Assembly: GCA_002633005.1 (NCBI GenBank)
Contig: NMRA01000677.1
Location: 1-64,000 of the forward strand
DNA: 64,000 nucleotides
Origin: Phoronis australis
Lineage: Eukaryota > Phoronida > Phoronidae
Reading direction: 5' to 3'
A program made the position numbers and the translations under genes. Below the pieces are notes generated by a model. It saw only the letters and a program-made list of their open reading frames with translations, was not told the DNA's origin and searched no databases. Position 1 is the first letter of the stretch; every line of letters begins with the position of its first letter. This document shows positions 10,801 to 21,323 of the stretch, one piece after another.

Positions 10801-13800
10801 GGATTTCACGACCATTGAAAACACCTAGTTTGAGACATACACAAGGGAGAGTTGTCTGTGAATGTTCCATAGGCACATGCACAGAATGAACGATGACTTT
10901 TAATTATACGATTCTTCATTGTAGTCGAATATCGTAGTTGATTGTTGAAGCCCATTTGCGCCTTCATTTTTTAGTGTCGAAAGTAGTCAATACGTATGGT
11001 CCACAAACAAGACAGTTGGGAAATGGTCAGTCTGTTCATAGACCATCCTCTTTGTCACCATCATCACAACAGGTGTCTTCTGCATTATCAAGGGACACAT
11101 CACAAAAGGCTCTTGATGAAAGGCTTGTAAATATGGAGACACATATGAAGTGCACACTAGGTATGATCTTTTTTTTAATTATTTTGCTTAAGGTCAGAGC
11201 TTGTTCCAAATTCTAGAAGTAGGCAATGTTGGCCTTTGCAAATTCAGGAGTCATGGAAAAGACATCAAAATTACCCACTCAGTTGTTTGAAAACGCATTA
11301 GGGCTGTTCCAGCAAAATCTGTGTGGGAGGGGGGGAAGGCAACTGAAATAAAAATTTATGGGTGGTTGCGTTTGATTTAAATTCAAAATGGGTGGTGGTC
11401 GTACTTCAAAAAAATAAAAATTTACAGGTCGTTGTTGTTTCATTGGGCCATAAATGTTTGATGGTGGGTAATTTTAGTAAATTTTATAAACAATCCGCAC
11501 AGAATCAAAAACTGAAACAAAAATGCAACTTGCAAAAAGCTCCGACTTTTTCACTCCCTCCGATCTCCTCATCGGCATGCCCATAACACCATTTAACCAC
11601 AGGTGCTCGAATTTCTCGATGGCTAATAACCATATATAAGAGACATATGTTTTCTTAGTAATGAATGACGTTAGTGGTGATGGAGGAACAGTTAAACTCA
11701 AGTGCCTGTGCAGTCAACCACAAGAACAAAAATAAATTATGGGTGGTTGCATTTCAAACTTATAAAAAATTACGGGTGCTAAGCTGAAGAAATAAATGAA
11801 AAATATGCGTGGTGGGTGCAAAAAAAGGTGCCTTCCCCCCCTCCCATACAGATTTTACTGGAACAGCCCTTATGTGAAATTTGAGAAATATAATGAACGC
11901 TAAAATCACCATTGTCCCGAATTCCAGAATGAAGAAAAATCAATTTTCGCTGCTCTAAATTCTAGAATGATAATAAAGGAACGTTAAAACCACATTTTCC
12001 ATCAAAAGCAATCTTTTGATTCTGACCACTTACTGTTATAAAATTGAGTCTCGTCTTGTTTCTTACTCAGATTAAGATTGCAAATAATTTCAAAGTTTGA
12101 AATCATTTGACAGGTTTCTAGTGCTTCACACCAGGCCCATGAAGTTAATTGTCTCGGAATAACTGGAAATGACAACAAAATATTTCCATGTATAGAAATA
12201 TGCTGGGATAAATAAAAATCCTTTGTTTTGCAATTCATTATGGGATGCAGTGTCGCTGTAAATGCATTTCAGGAAAAGGTGCGAGTGCCAGTGATGTTTA
12301 CGAGCGTATCAAGAATTTGGAGAACAGGATTCTGTTTCTGGAGAGTGTATCACCAGAATATTTTAATGTCATGGTATGTGCCAAGTCCTGTTTAGGGTTC
12401 TGTGAGGACACGGGCAATTAAAATTTTTATTCTTCAAATTCTTTATTTTGCGTAACATTATTAAAACTGCTATCAAGATCTCTGTCAAAAACTAACTTTT
12501 CATCAAGACCACTTACTATGATAAAACTGGTCTGGACATGTTCCTGACTCCGTTAGTGATTTCTGGACTTGCAATGAACTTGCAATTTGTTGTTGCTAAA
12601 GATCAGACTCATTTTACACACTGAGCATGACATCAAGCAATTAATGAACTGCGAGCTCTTCCGTAACCCAGAAGTCGCTTCTGATGTGAGTAATGACTAC
12701 ATTGTGACCAGTTTTATAACAGAAAGTTGTCCAAATTGAAGTTAGTTGTGATAGAATGTTTGTTTTTTTATTGTCACACAAAAAAATGGACATTTCCTCT
12801 TCAATATGGCTGGTCTGTTTTTGTCACTTATTGTTTATGCTGAATAACTATCGCTTCTAAGTATTCGCAGCTATGAGGGACTTGAGTCTAGTTTTTGTAG
12901 AATTTGCTGGCATGGTTGACTCATGGACATGTCTGACTTTTGGTAGTTTTGACCTTTTAGTTTTGAACTTTTAAAGACCTGTAGTCAGTGAACTTCAAAT
13001 GATGAAGCAATGGAAATTGACTTTCTTTCTGACTATCTGATTTACCTAAAGGGGCAATAAAGCCCACCTTCGATCAATGATCAACTTTTGATTTTGACTA
13101 ATTGCTATTATAACATTGGTCTTTTCTTGTTACATACTGAGATGAGCAATGATTTCTTGACCTGGCGAGAAATGAGAGATTTTTATTGCTTCCAACCAGG
13201 CCCATTTAGTAAATTGTCATGGTGGGTTTGATTCAATTGCCAACGCAAAATGGTTTTCAATGCAATTCCAGACGATTTATTGCAACTGATTTTTAATCAA
13301 ACAAAGTATAAAAAGATGATGCTGTTCTGTAGGAAGGACAAGTATGCCTGTGGTTTAAGTTCGTGGTCTATGTCTTTAAAAATTGAGCTCTCAACTAATT
13401 TTTTATGATTCTATTCTTTGTATTTTTATTTTTTGTATTATAGCCAAAGCTCAACAAGAAACAACGAATTGGTGATGCTGGAACTTCAAAGACGTCATTT
13501 ACAAAATCCCATTTTGATGTAAGATTTTGAAAGAAGTCTTTCTGATTTCCCCTTCTAACTAAAAGATCAAAATATGGTGTCACAAAGAGTATGGACTTTT
13601 GAAAACTTAATTTAAAAGGTGTAGGTATTTCATTATACAAGCGACTGGTACCGATTAATCTCCGGTAGTAAGCATACTTTTGGAATGACGGAAATACAAG
13701 TACACTCATTTGATGCACGTGGGTAAAGAATGGGATAGTACATGAGGTATTTTTCAAATTGTATCCGTAGGTCACCATAAAATATGTGAATTCAACATGA

Positions 13801-13987
13801 ACATTTTGAAAGTTAAAATTCTCTGTATTTTGCTATGCACAAAGTCTTTACTTTATAACTTAGGTGGTCAAATGTTTTAAATATATATAATTTGGTGAAC
13901 TTTTTGCTTTTGTTGTAGGATATGTCGGTGAGAGAAATTGACGAGAGAATAAAGCACTTACAGTCAAAACTGAATGGCAAGGGATGA
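7732..13987 (+). CDS. MBIP: MBIP, MAP3K12-binding inhibitory protein 1 / ATAC complex subunit (8 exons, N-terminus missing)
   Basis: Seen: eight exons with GT-AG borders and consistent phases join into 266 codons and a stop. The middle part, LVQIKAGKAE then IDRRIAAFIEHKQ then EFCNF, SEDSCARTNAVF, KSHVKVSKVVNTYGPQTR and ALDERLVNMETHMK, follows human MBIP (VVQIKAGKAEIDRRISAFIE, SCARTDAIF, RVVNTYGPQTR, AVEERLQNIEAHL) in order. The C-terminal half has two short helical, leucine-zipper-like stretches (YERIKNLENRILFLESVSPE and SVREIDERIKHLQSKL), also as in the family. Known: MBIP binds and inhibits the kinase MAP3K12/DLK and is a stable subunit of the nuclear ATAC acetyltransferase complex. Human MBIP has 344 residues, so about 80 N-terminal residues are missing here; their exon or exons should lie upstream of 7732. 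A candidate AATAAA lies at about 14181-14186. Confidence 0.92.
8751..8858 (+). CDS. MBIP: MBIP exon b
   Basis: 36 codons between TTCTATAG and GAG|GTTTGT, ending in LVQIKAGKAE, a near-exact family motif. Confidence 0.88.
9392..9485 (+). CDS. MBIP: MBIP exon c
   Basis: 94 bp, phase 0 to 1. Encodes IDRRIAAFIEHKQTDIDDSN followed by KKEFCNFDFQE, the best conserved helix of the protein. Confidence 0.92.
10226..10500 (+). repeat. Dispersed repeat family B, copy 1 (MBIP intron)
   Basis: About 270 bp that align with 58405-58665 at roughly 70 percent by eye. Shared blocks include CTACCTTCAGA, ACTACTTCAACACGTCTGCT, TGTAATT..TAATTAAAAA, AATTCCAT and GCGGAAAATCAGGG. Confidence 0.6.
10631..10702 (+). CDS. 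MBIP: MBIP exon d
   Basis: 72 bp, phase 1 to 1, acceptor TTCACAG and donor AAAG|GTTTGA; encodes SEDSCARTNAVFVARSDCKS then HVK. Confidence 0.88.
10975..11160 (+). CDS. MBIP: MBIP exon e
   Basis: 186 bp, phase 1 to 1. It starts with the family signature VSKVVNTYGPQTR, continues through a Ser/Gln-rich linker and ends in ALDERLVNMETHMK. Confidence 0.92.
11185..11990 (+). repeat. Dispersed repeat family A, copy 1, split by a MITE
   Basis: Flanks of the MITE at 11301-11869 (about 11185-11300 and 11870-11990) resemble other copies at 36530-37295, 50985-51310 and, inverted, 56160-56465. Shared blocks are GGTCAGAGCTTGTT, TAGGCAATGTTGGCC, CAAATTCAGGA and AATTTGAGAAATAT. Confidence 0.6.
11301..11869. 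mobile_element. PIF/Harbinger-like MITE with TTA target duplication
   Basis: 569 bp with about 40-bp inverted ends starting GGGCTGTTCCAG and running through TGGGAGGGGGGGAAGGCA; the two ends differ at only a few bases. TTA flanks both sides (11298-11300, 11870-11872). Terminal GGG and a 3-bp TWA duplication are typical of PIF/Harbinger. The interior has several versions of ATTTATGGGTGGTTGC and no coding capacity. Confidence 0.82.
11998..13225 (+). repeat. Repeat family C, three copies in MBIP introns
   Basis: Similar 120-200 bp blocks start at about 11998, 12488 and 13062. All carry a form of CTTTTGATT, TGACCACTTACT, TTATAAAATTG and GTCT..TCTTGTT, and the first and third also end in CCAGGCCCAT. 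Copy 2 is shorter. One MBIP exon (12273-12373) lies between copies 1 and 2. Confidence 0.5.
12273..12373 (+). CDS. MBIP: MBIP exon f
   Basis: 101 bp, phase 1 to 0, encoding the first coiled-coil stretch YERIKNLENRILFLE and the conserved SPEYF. Confidence 0.9.
13444..13518 (+). CDS. MBIP: MBIP exon g
   Basis: 25 codons, basic linker (PKLNKKQRIGDAGTSK...), acceptor TTGTATTATAG, donor GAT|GTAAGA. It corresponds to the basic linker after the coiled coil in the human protein. Confidence 0.82.
13919..13987 (+). CDS. MBIP: MBIP last coding exon
   Basis: Encodes DMSVREIDERIKHLQSKLNG then KG and TGA. Matches the terminal heptad helix of the family (SLAELDEKISALKQAL in human), but ends earlier. Confidence 0.88.
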   Translation, partial: DMSVREIDERIKHLQSKLNGKG

Positions 13988-14180
13988 CACTGACTCTAAC
14001 TGAATACATATGTGGTTGATGGCACATTGGGTTTTCAGTGCCTACCATTTTACCCAGGCCAGTCCATTTTCATGGTGGATATGCAACAGTCAAATTATGT
14101 TACAAAGAACCTGCTTCAACATTCACTTGTTTATGATGTTCGCAAATCAACTGTACTGTAAACAAGGGAAATTAGGTCAA

Positions 14181-14186
14181 AATAAA
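14181..14186 (+). terminator. Candidate MBIP polyadenylation signal
   Basis: AATAAA about 195 bp after the MBIP stop codon, in AT-rich sequence. It is the nearest canonical hexamer on this strand. Confidence 0.5.
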
Positions 14187-14697
14187 TTTTTAGAGAGATC
14201 CTGGAAGGGTTTGTTGTAACTCGGAAAACTGTATTCGTGAAGACGGGGCTGCCTACAATACAAAGTGGCAGATAATGGTACAAAAATAGTGAAATAACTG
14301 GTATTCTCATAATATGTAGGTTTAGGAGCAGACCATGGGACCCCTTCATGCAATTATGGACATGACCAAACAGCACCATCAGCACTTGGGCCCTACCTTA
14401 CAACGTCCTCGATCCAATTCTTATCAGGAAGATTTCAAACACTAAGTAGAGTACTAGGCATTGACATTGTATTCAAGGGCTGTTTATGTGAAGTCGTGAA
14501 ATACAAGTCTGTGATGCAAAACCACTTTGTTTACTTCTTTGCTAAGCCGATGTGAATTTGCTTACAAGTTAACACCATGGAGGTGTATTTAAATCAAGGC
14601 AGTCACAGACAGCAGTATTCACTGCACAAAACAGCATCCCTACGTGGATGTTCGAAAATCAATAGCCGCACTTACAACAGTTGAACCAGTGTAAGTG

Positions 14698-14700
<3 letters not shown>

Positions 14701-14729
<29 letters not shown>
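14701..14729. repeat. (GT)n microsatellite
   Basis: About 14 perfect GT units, with a looser GTGAGAGT lead-in. Confidence 0.95.
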
Positions 14730-14732
<3 letters not shown>

Positions 14733-14914
14733 ACACTACAGGCAAGGTGACAACGCGCCGATCATTTTTGACACTGGTACTCTGTCACATGATACAAAAG
14801 TTGACACAAACCAGCTGTCATGGAAGTATGTGAAGCAAAATTACTTCTGCAGGCTTTATTGCAATGTTGTACATGGGATTTGTAGCCCTACTTTTCAAAA
14901 ATAATTTACTTTCA

Positions 14915-15229
14915 AGGGCCTTTCATACTAACGTCGAGGCATCGATTGTTTGGGGAGTTGCGGTCAGTATGAACACTTAACTCCGGTCCAATCGAAGTAC
15001 CAGGTGCCACTGTTAATTTCATTTAGCACATTTAAATGCTCCCAAATTGTCCCATTGAAAAAATCTTGGAATGCAGCACTACCTTGCGATAACTTCAATG
15101 ACGTCAACGTCACCAACCCTTTGTTTCGATGGTCATTAACTACCAAAGCCAATATGAACGGACCAGTTAACTGTGCTGTTTATGTCAACGCTCTGCTCAG
15201 ACCGGAGTTTAGTCAATATGAAAGGGCCT
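14915..15229. mobile_element. MITE with GGGCCTTTCATA-type ends, copy 1
   Basis: Ends AGGGCCTTTCATACTAAC and, inverted, AGGCCCTTTCATATTGAC (15 of 18 match). Just inside the left end GGGGAGTTGCGGTCAGTA, then GAA and TTAACTCCGGTCC, is nearly identical to the inverted right part of the element at 37296-37801, so the two are one family in opposite orientation. No clear target duplication was seen. Confidence 0.7.
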
Positions 15230-15516
15230 AAAGTAACAAAACAGTATATTTGGTGAAATCTGAGTAACTGTCAAGTATAGTGAATTTTGTAGCTTCCTGT
15301 CGTTTCAGGTAAGCCAACACAGGTGGAAAGTAGAACTGAAACGGAGGGTAGAGATTAATGTCAGGAGATTGCCAAAGGAACCAAGACATCACAAGATATT
15401 GAGATACATTTTCAACATCATGGTTAGAATTTCTTGCTGCAAGACAGACATTGGACTCTACCCTACTGTAACTAGTGCCATAGACCTAGAGATTACAACA
15501 TTTCTTGAATGACATG

Positions 15517-15522
15517 TTTATT
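15517..15522 (-). terminator. Polyadenylation signal of histone H1
   Basis: AATAAA on the minus strand about 80 bp after the stop. The 120 bp downstream of the stop contain no GGCTCTTTTCAGAGCC-type stem-loop, which replication-dependent histone genes carry. Confidence 0.7.
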
Positions 15523-15603
15523 GCCTTGATCAAGACCAAATGACAGTGAAATGGGTATTTACAATGATTATGGCTTTTATCAAAAGATCTACAGTCCAGT
15601 CAA

Positions 15604-15845
15604 TTACTTCTTGGCTGCTGCCTTTTTGGCTGGTTTCTTTGTCGTCTTCTTAGCCGGCTTTGCAGTCTTCTTGGCAGGCTTGGTCTTCTTCGCAGGTTTT
15701 TTCGCCGCAGCCTTCTTAGGGGCTTTCTTTGGAGACTTAGCAGCCTTCTTCGGAGACTTGGTAGCCTTCTTAGCTGGTTTCTTAGCTGGCTTCTTTGCTT
15801 TGGGCTTCTTTGCAGCAGGCTTCTTTGCTGGCTTGGGCACCTCAC
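15604..15845 (-). CDS. Histone H1 exon 2 (Lys/Ala/Pro tail)
   Basis: Acceptor TCTTCAG|GTGAGG, then [20 protein letters not shown] and further repeats of AKKPAKK and SPKKA to the TAA at 15604-15606. Confidence 0.93.
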
Positions 15846-16357
15846 CTGAAGACAATGAATTTAAGCATTTATTAAAATTGTTTTCCGTGGTTATGTAGCT
15901 TAATTCGATTGCAAGTGAATCGTGCTAGATCAGGATATAGAAAGGGCAACAATATAACAAGTATATTCATAACAAGATGGTATTTACTGGGGATTAACAC
16001 ACTGGGCTAAATAAATCAATTTGGTCCATAACAACCTGCAACCTGAGCACTACTTGTGTTATTATAATACTGGAAGACGAACTTACCAACTTTGAATGAA
16101 CCACTGGCACCAGTGCCCTTGGCTTGCTTCAGACCTCCTTTAGCAACTAGTCTCTTCAGAGTTAGTTTCACTTGCTGAGCACAGTTGTCGCCGACTTTGT
16201 AATTGGCCTGGATGTACTTGACAATGGCTTGGCGAGAAGAGCCAGTTCTTTCCTTCAGAGCCTTGACCGCTGCTAGGACCATATCATTGTATGAGGGGTG
16301 GGCAGCCGGAACCTTGGGCTTGGACTTGGATGTCTTCTTTGGAGATCCTTCAGACAT
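15604..16357 (-). CDS. Linker histone H1, replacement-type, two exons
   Basis: Seen: exon 1 (16087-16357) and exon 2 (15604-15845) join in phase 1 to a 170-residue protein. Residues 1-19 are a short tail with a SPKK site. Residues 20-91 are the winged-helix globular domain ([37 protein letters not shown], ending [11 protein letters not shown]). Residues 92-170 are almost only Lys, Ala and Pro, with two further SPKK sites. Known: H1 binds linker DNA at the nucleosome dyad and compacts chromatin; SPKK sites are phosphorylated by cyclin-dependent kinases. The globular domain resembles the differentiation-type H1.0/H5 group (GSSRQ.I.KYI..HYKVG, LKQ.KG.GASGSF). The 241-bp intron falls exactly at the globular/tail border. 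There is a poly(A) signal downstream, and no histone stem-loop was seen. It stands alone, tail-to-tail with MBIP, not in a histone cluster. Which H1 subtype it is remains open. Confidence 0.95.
16087..16357 (-). CDS. Histone H1 exon 1 (globular domain)
   Basis: Starts at the ATG of [11 protein letters not shown] and ends GTTG|GTAAGT, a near-perfect donor. Reading through the donor gives [12 protein letters not shown], which is not H1-like. Confidence 0.93.
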
Positions 16358-16442
16358 GATCGTTTGGTTAAGACTTCGATGATACTTTGTCAACGAGTGA
16401 TTTGTGAATACATCGCAGTTGAAAGCTGGGCGCTTATTTGTT

Positions 16443-16527
16443 GATAAAACCCCGACGCAATAGAAAGCACTCGAGTCTGTTCCGCATAAATCCAATAATG
16501 GCGCCCAGGTTGACCGAGTTTGTGTTT
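16443..16527 (-). promoter_or_regulatory. Histone H1 promoter elements: H1 box, CCAAT box, weak TATA
   Basis: Upstream of the H1 start are, in order toward the gene, AAACACA (16521-16527, the conserved H1 box), an inverted CCAAT (16492-16496) and a TTTTATC about 50 bp further, which may serve as TATA. The order matches known H1 promoters. The spacing is somewhat tighter than usual. Confidence 0.6.
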
Positions 16528-16529
16528 GT

Positions 16530-19500
16530 TGCGTTGTATTTTAGTAAAAATATTATGAATTCCGAAATATATGGGTATTACTTTTACGTTTCTCTTTAAG
16601 GAAGAAAGATTGGTCTTTCGAATTCAATGCTTACCCAAGTCGTGAAGCTAAATACAAGCCAAGAAATGAAAGTTGAAATTGGACTTGTTGAACAAAGTTT
16701 TTTAAAAAATCACTTTGTCCTATATTTTCTCCCATTTAGCGATAACCATTCGAAATAATTGTTGAAAAGAAATGTAAAGCTGTCCTTCTTCTTGCTAATT
16801 ACTTACTTTTGGTACTATTTGTCAAATTTTTTGTTAGTGAAATTTCCATCCAAATTTGTCATACTAACACAGAGATGCGATGGGCGGCCATTTTCTTATC
16901 GGGGTGTTCGGTTCGCGGATCATTTTCAGGGGCACTTGATCAGAATTTAGCCATCCCTAGTTTGCGGCATGGTATATCTCAACAGACCAACAAATTGTTT
17001 CCATTGTCATTTTATTTTACCCGTACATACATGCCTGTATTAGAGTGGACCCAGGCGATGTAACATTTTTGCACCCCACTGATCCCGGCGACTGACTTGC
17101 GAGCGAGAAACTAACGCGATGGTCAGGGCTACATGTCTATCGGCGTGGATGGACACTGCCAGGCCTAGGTCTTAGCCTTTTTTGCCTGAAGAAATAAATA
17201 GACAACAAATTTCGTTCCACTAGATCGTTAACTTGACATTATGGAAGCCCTCTTGAGTTTGTGGGTCATATGGAGCAGTCACTGCTGCCGACACGGCGGA
17301 TTTGCAAAGTCGGCATGGATCGTAGTAAATCGTTGTCAAATGACCCCCCCACTCCCNTTTATTTTTGTGTGATACCACTGCGAGAAACAATGAAACAATA
17401 ACAAAAACCTGAATGGTCGTGAATCACCTCAGTTTCATCATGCATGTGTCGTGCCCGCCCAATTACCAATTTTCACAAAAAAAAATCTTGTGTAGGCCTA
17501 CATTATTTCTTTTTCTTGTCGCCTTTTAGCAGTCGCACACCTGTTCTATCGCCGGTGATTCTCTTCAGATGGAATAACTGTATGACGTAGGCCCACCGAG
17601 AATGTTGTGTCAATGTTAAATATAATTGTTTAAAATGCCACAACTTGTTTTATTGACTCGGACCTGCATGTATAATACACGTGCAAGTAAAATAAAGATT
17701 ATTATATATAGTTTCTGCTATATTCAAATTTGAAAAACCTTTTGGTTTAATTTTCAACTAAAAGCACTGGAAAGCCGCTATTGACATTTCTCCCACAGGG
17801 CATGTGCTTTTTCAGTCACATCATGATCCATAACATATTTATCTGCTCCAAATACAAAACAATCGCTTTGAACAGCATTTCATCATTAAGAACGAGGTAA
17901 ACATTTGAGTTAATTAGATCGGGTTCAACATCATCAAAACGTTCTGAGGATTTAGTAGGCCTACTAAAGGAAATGTGTCATAATCATTGAGTGTTTTGTT
18001 TTTCTTCTGAAAACACTGAATGCATTGCAAGAGGCTTCAAATATTTACTTACCCCAGTTTTAATGACCAGTTGGAAATCGACAGTTTGACTTTTTGAAAA
18101 AAGTGTGCCGGCTATTTTTTTTTATTTTTTTTTTTTAATTTCAATGAATATCAAAAAAATGGTTTACCCAAAATGAAATTGTAATTTCCTTGATAAAACA
18201 GACAACGTTTTCTTTGAAACATTGGTCTGTTTCTGACATTCTGTTTTCAGTTCCACAGTGCTTAAAAGACCATTTTCCGCCCATAAGAAGAAAATGGCCC
18301 GCTGTTACACACTATTATCTAGCCACCTCACGTAACAACGAACTGTTGGATGGCACTCACTATCACGTTTTTTTTTTGTTTATTTTGGGCTAAAAATCTC
18401 ACAATCTCGGCAGCTCCAACAGTATTTCACCTTACAAAACCTGAAAATGTGGACACTATGTTAGTAAAGTCGATTGCAATGGTAAATTAACTTTGTATGG
18501 TGACGTTTTTCAAGATTTATACTTAGACGTGATAGAAAATGCAAAACTTAGAAGATTCATAACTAGAATTAGATGATGCAATCATTGTTTATAAATTGAA
18601 GCAGGAAGGGGTAAAATTGATAAGGAATTGAGAAACTGTGCGATTTGCTTAAAGTTTGGATTTTCTGTAACTGAGGAAGAGTTCCATTTTATTACAAACT
18701 GTACTTTATATGATAATTTGTGAGATAAGTTCATTCCTGGATTCAAATAGTGCTTATACTCTACATTCATTAGACGAATGCAAGACGTCTCAAAATGCTG
18801 AATCTTGTCTAAATACCTGCAGCGACGCCTGGCGAACCAGAAAAATATATTATAAGTGTACAAGATGATGAACTATGTATATTTCAGTTATGTACTTTTA
18901 TGTATTTTGATATTATTGCGCTATGGACTGGAGGCCTTCAAGTTCAATGAAGTTTATTCTTCTTCATCTATTTAAACTGATTCCAAAGTCAATATTTCCA
19001 TCTTTTACGGAAGTGCAGTCAGCTACTTTAAAAACTCACAAATACATCAAATCAACAGTTTTACCCCCAAAGCTACCATTTGCTTTCAGACTTCTACGAA
19101 CTGAGACACAGTGCATTAAGGCTGCCAAAACTTTTCAGATTACAGAAATTGTGAAAAGTGAGTGTCGACCAGCCAGATTTTTTACAAATCCATAGTGTCT
19201 GAATCTCCGCTTAACTTCGTATTTTCGTATTCCCTCATGCAAGCAGTAAAAGAAATATTGAGCAAAAAGTGGGTCGAGGGGTCAACAAATGGCAATCTTT
19301 CACTCGAAACAAAATCATAAAACAAATGCTATGTAGCACAAAACTTAAAATCCCCAGGCAATCCAGCAGGTGCCAACTCTTAAGGATATTGGGGGGGGGG
19401 GGCAAATTCGACAGCGGCTCAAAAATAATGTTGAATGAATTCCACATCAGTTCTTCCTAGCCTGGAGATTAAAAACAAACTGAGACCAACTTCACCACTG

Positions 19501-21323
19501 GAGGTTATCTGATTTTTAATTAAACATACAACAAATGAATCAGTACCTAGTACAATATAACTAATGCATGGATTTTTTGGAAATTATTACGTTTGAGTAC
19601 TGTCAGTGTTGTGGAACATGATCCTATATATCTGAATTGTTCCAACGGAAGAGATAACAGTTGTTTTGTCTTAGATTCTACCGTTCAGTGTTTAGATGTC
19701 CACAAATTTGCAATAACTGAATTCATGAATTCATGAATTCAGTTCATTCAGTATTGTGATCAGTAAAGTTTGAGACAATATCTTCTCTTCCCACAGTTAA
19801 ATGTCAGCCTAAAGCATAGGGGGGCCTCGAATTTTTCGATGTGCGGACCTTTTAGTGAAAGAAATCAACGAGGGCTAAAAAAAACGGGGCAGCTAGGTTC
19901 AGGCCCACGAATTGTGCATCCGCGCCGACTTCCTGTGGGATTTTGTGGACTTTTTGTTACAATTCGCCAAATTGGATGCGCCCATGGAAATAGTATCCAT
20001 TATACATTCAGAGTCAACATGTTCTACTATAAACAAACATTTCATACTGCACGTCATAACAAATTTTAACATTTCCAACATTAGACATTTTGAGAATTCC
20101 AAACAATATCGTATTATTCTCATATGGATTTTTACCTTCTTCCTAGTTAGTTCTCTCGTAGCATCATCTGGTGCATTTAAACAAATCGTAACAAGTGTTT
20201 ACAAGATTTTTTGCGAACAGATTCTATTTTTTTCTTTCATGGAAATCGCAAATTTCTCAGCCTGAAACTAGAAGTTGTATAGTTGTCTATCATCAAAAAT
20301 TTTAAGCCATATCATCACCGGAATATCAGTAATCTTTAGTGTATGTGGTCATTAGTGCGAAGAGTTACCTTTGACGCTTTTTCTGAAAACGTTTTCTGCG
20401 CTTTTGTAAACAGTTCTTTAAGATGCTTACATTCCGCAATAATTTCATTTCTTTTGCCACCAAAGTCCAATGTTCATATAGACGTAAACACAACAATGTT
20501 TGTTTCCTACATATTTAGTTAAAACTGCCATTGCCCACAATAGGACGAAAGTTCATTAATCAAAATTTTTCATAACAGTTACGATACATTTATTAGCAAC
20601 AAAGCCATGTCGTCTGCAAACATCAATATATACAAATTTAGTGTCCATGATCTGCTATTCGTCTTCAATTCTTCTTCCAATTCATTTGCGAACATAGAAA
20701 ACGTCTTTTTCAAACGCCCATGTTCGGCTTAACGCCTTCATCCCTGATAAATTTTTCGATATTCGTTTGAATTACAGGAATACAGTCTTTCACGAGAGAT
20801 TTGTTTCGAAAGGTATCGTAAAATACACGACACTGAACATTCAAGCACGTGACATTTTTTTCTTGTTGACAATTTACCAATTACATCAGGTAACTAGAGC
20901 AATTAAAATGGAATAGATAATAAAAAACGATCGTGGGGGAGAAGACATAAAAATACCATTTTGTCGGTAAAATGTCCCGTACGTTTCGGATGTTCACGCT
21001 CTTTTTCACTTTCACAGAAAAGTTTTGACATTTGAACAATTGCCTAATTCACAGGTATATGAACTGGGGGGGAGCAGGGGACGCACTTACGAAGTTACGA
21101 GACAGGCTCTCCACCAAACAAGAGCGTAGGAAACAGGGGACCCTGGAGGGTACTTGCCCATCAATAACCTGCAGGCGTGAGGATGAGACCTTCGTGGGGA
21201 CCGGCATCAGGGCATAGGCGTAGGGTGGGGGTGAAGCAGTCGAACACAATCAAAACATGTAGACGCAAGAACAATTTAGAGAACAGTTATCAAATACCAG
21301 TGAACGCTGGATTTACTCTTTGA
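16530..21323. other. Intergenic, no gene recognised
   Basis: About 4.8 kb without a convincing exon on either strand. It holds an N at 17357 next to a C-run, T-runs at about 18115-18140, a G-run at about 19390, a 30-bp palindrome at 19715 and otherwise unique-looking AT-rich DNA. Short open frames here lack protein-like composition. Confidence 0.5.
19715..19744. repeat. Perfect 30-bp palindrome
   Basis: Centre of three GAATTCAT units flanked by AACT and AGTT, identical to its own reverse complement over 30 bases. Confidence 0.9.

Noticed and set aside
13395-13778. 127-codon minus-strand frame
   Set aside because: Overlaps MBIP exon g on the opposite strand, has no recognisable domain, and begins and ends in AT-rich intron.
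15551-15898. Plus-strand frame with repeated AGFFA/FLAGF, and a minus-strand Arg-rich frame over the same bases
   Set aside because: Both are other-frame readings of the Lys/Ala/Pro-rich tail of histone H1.
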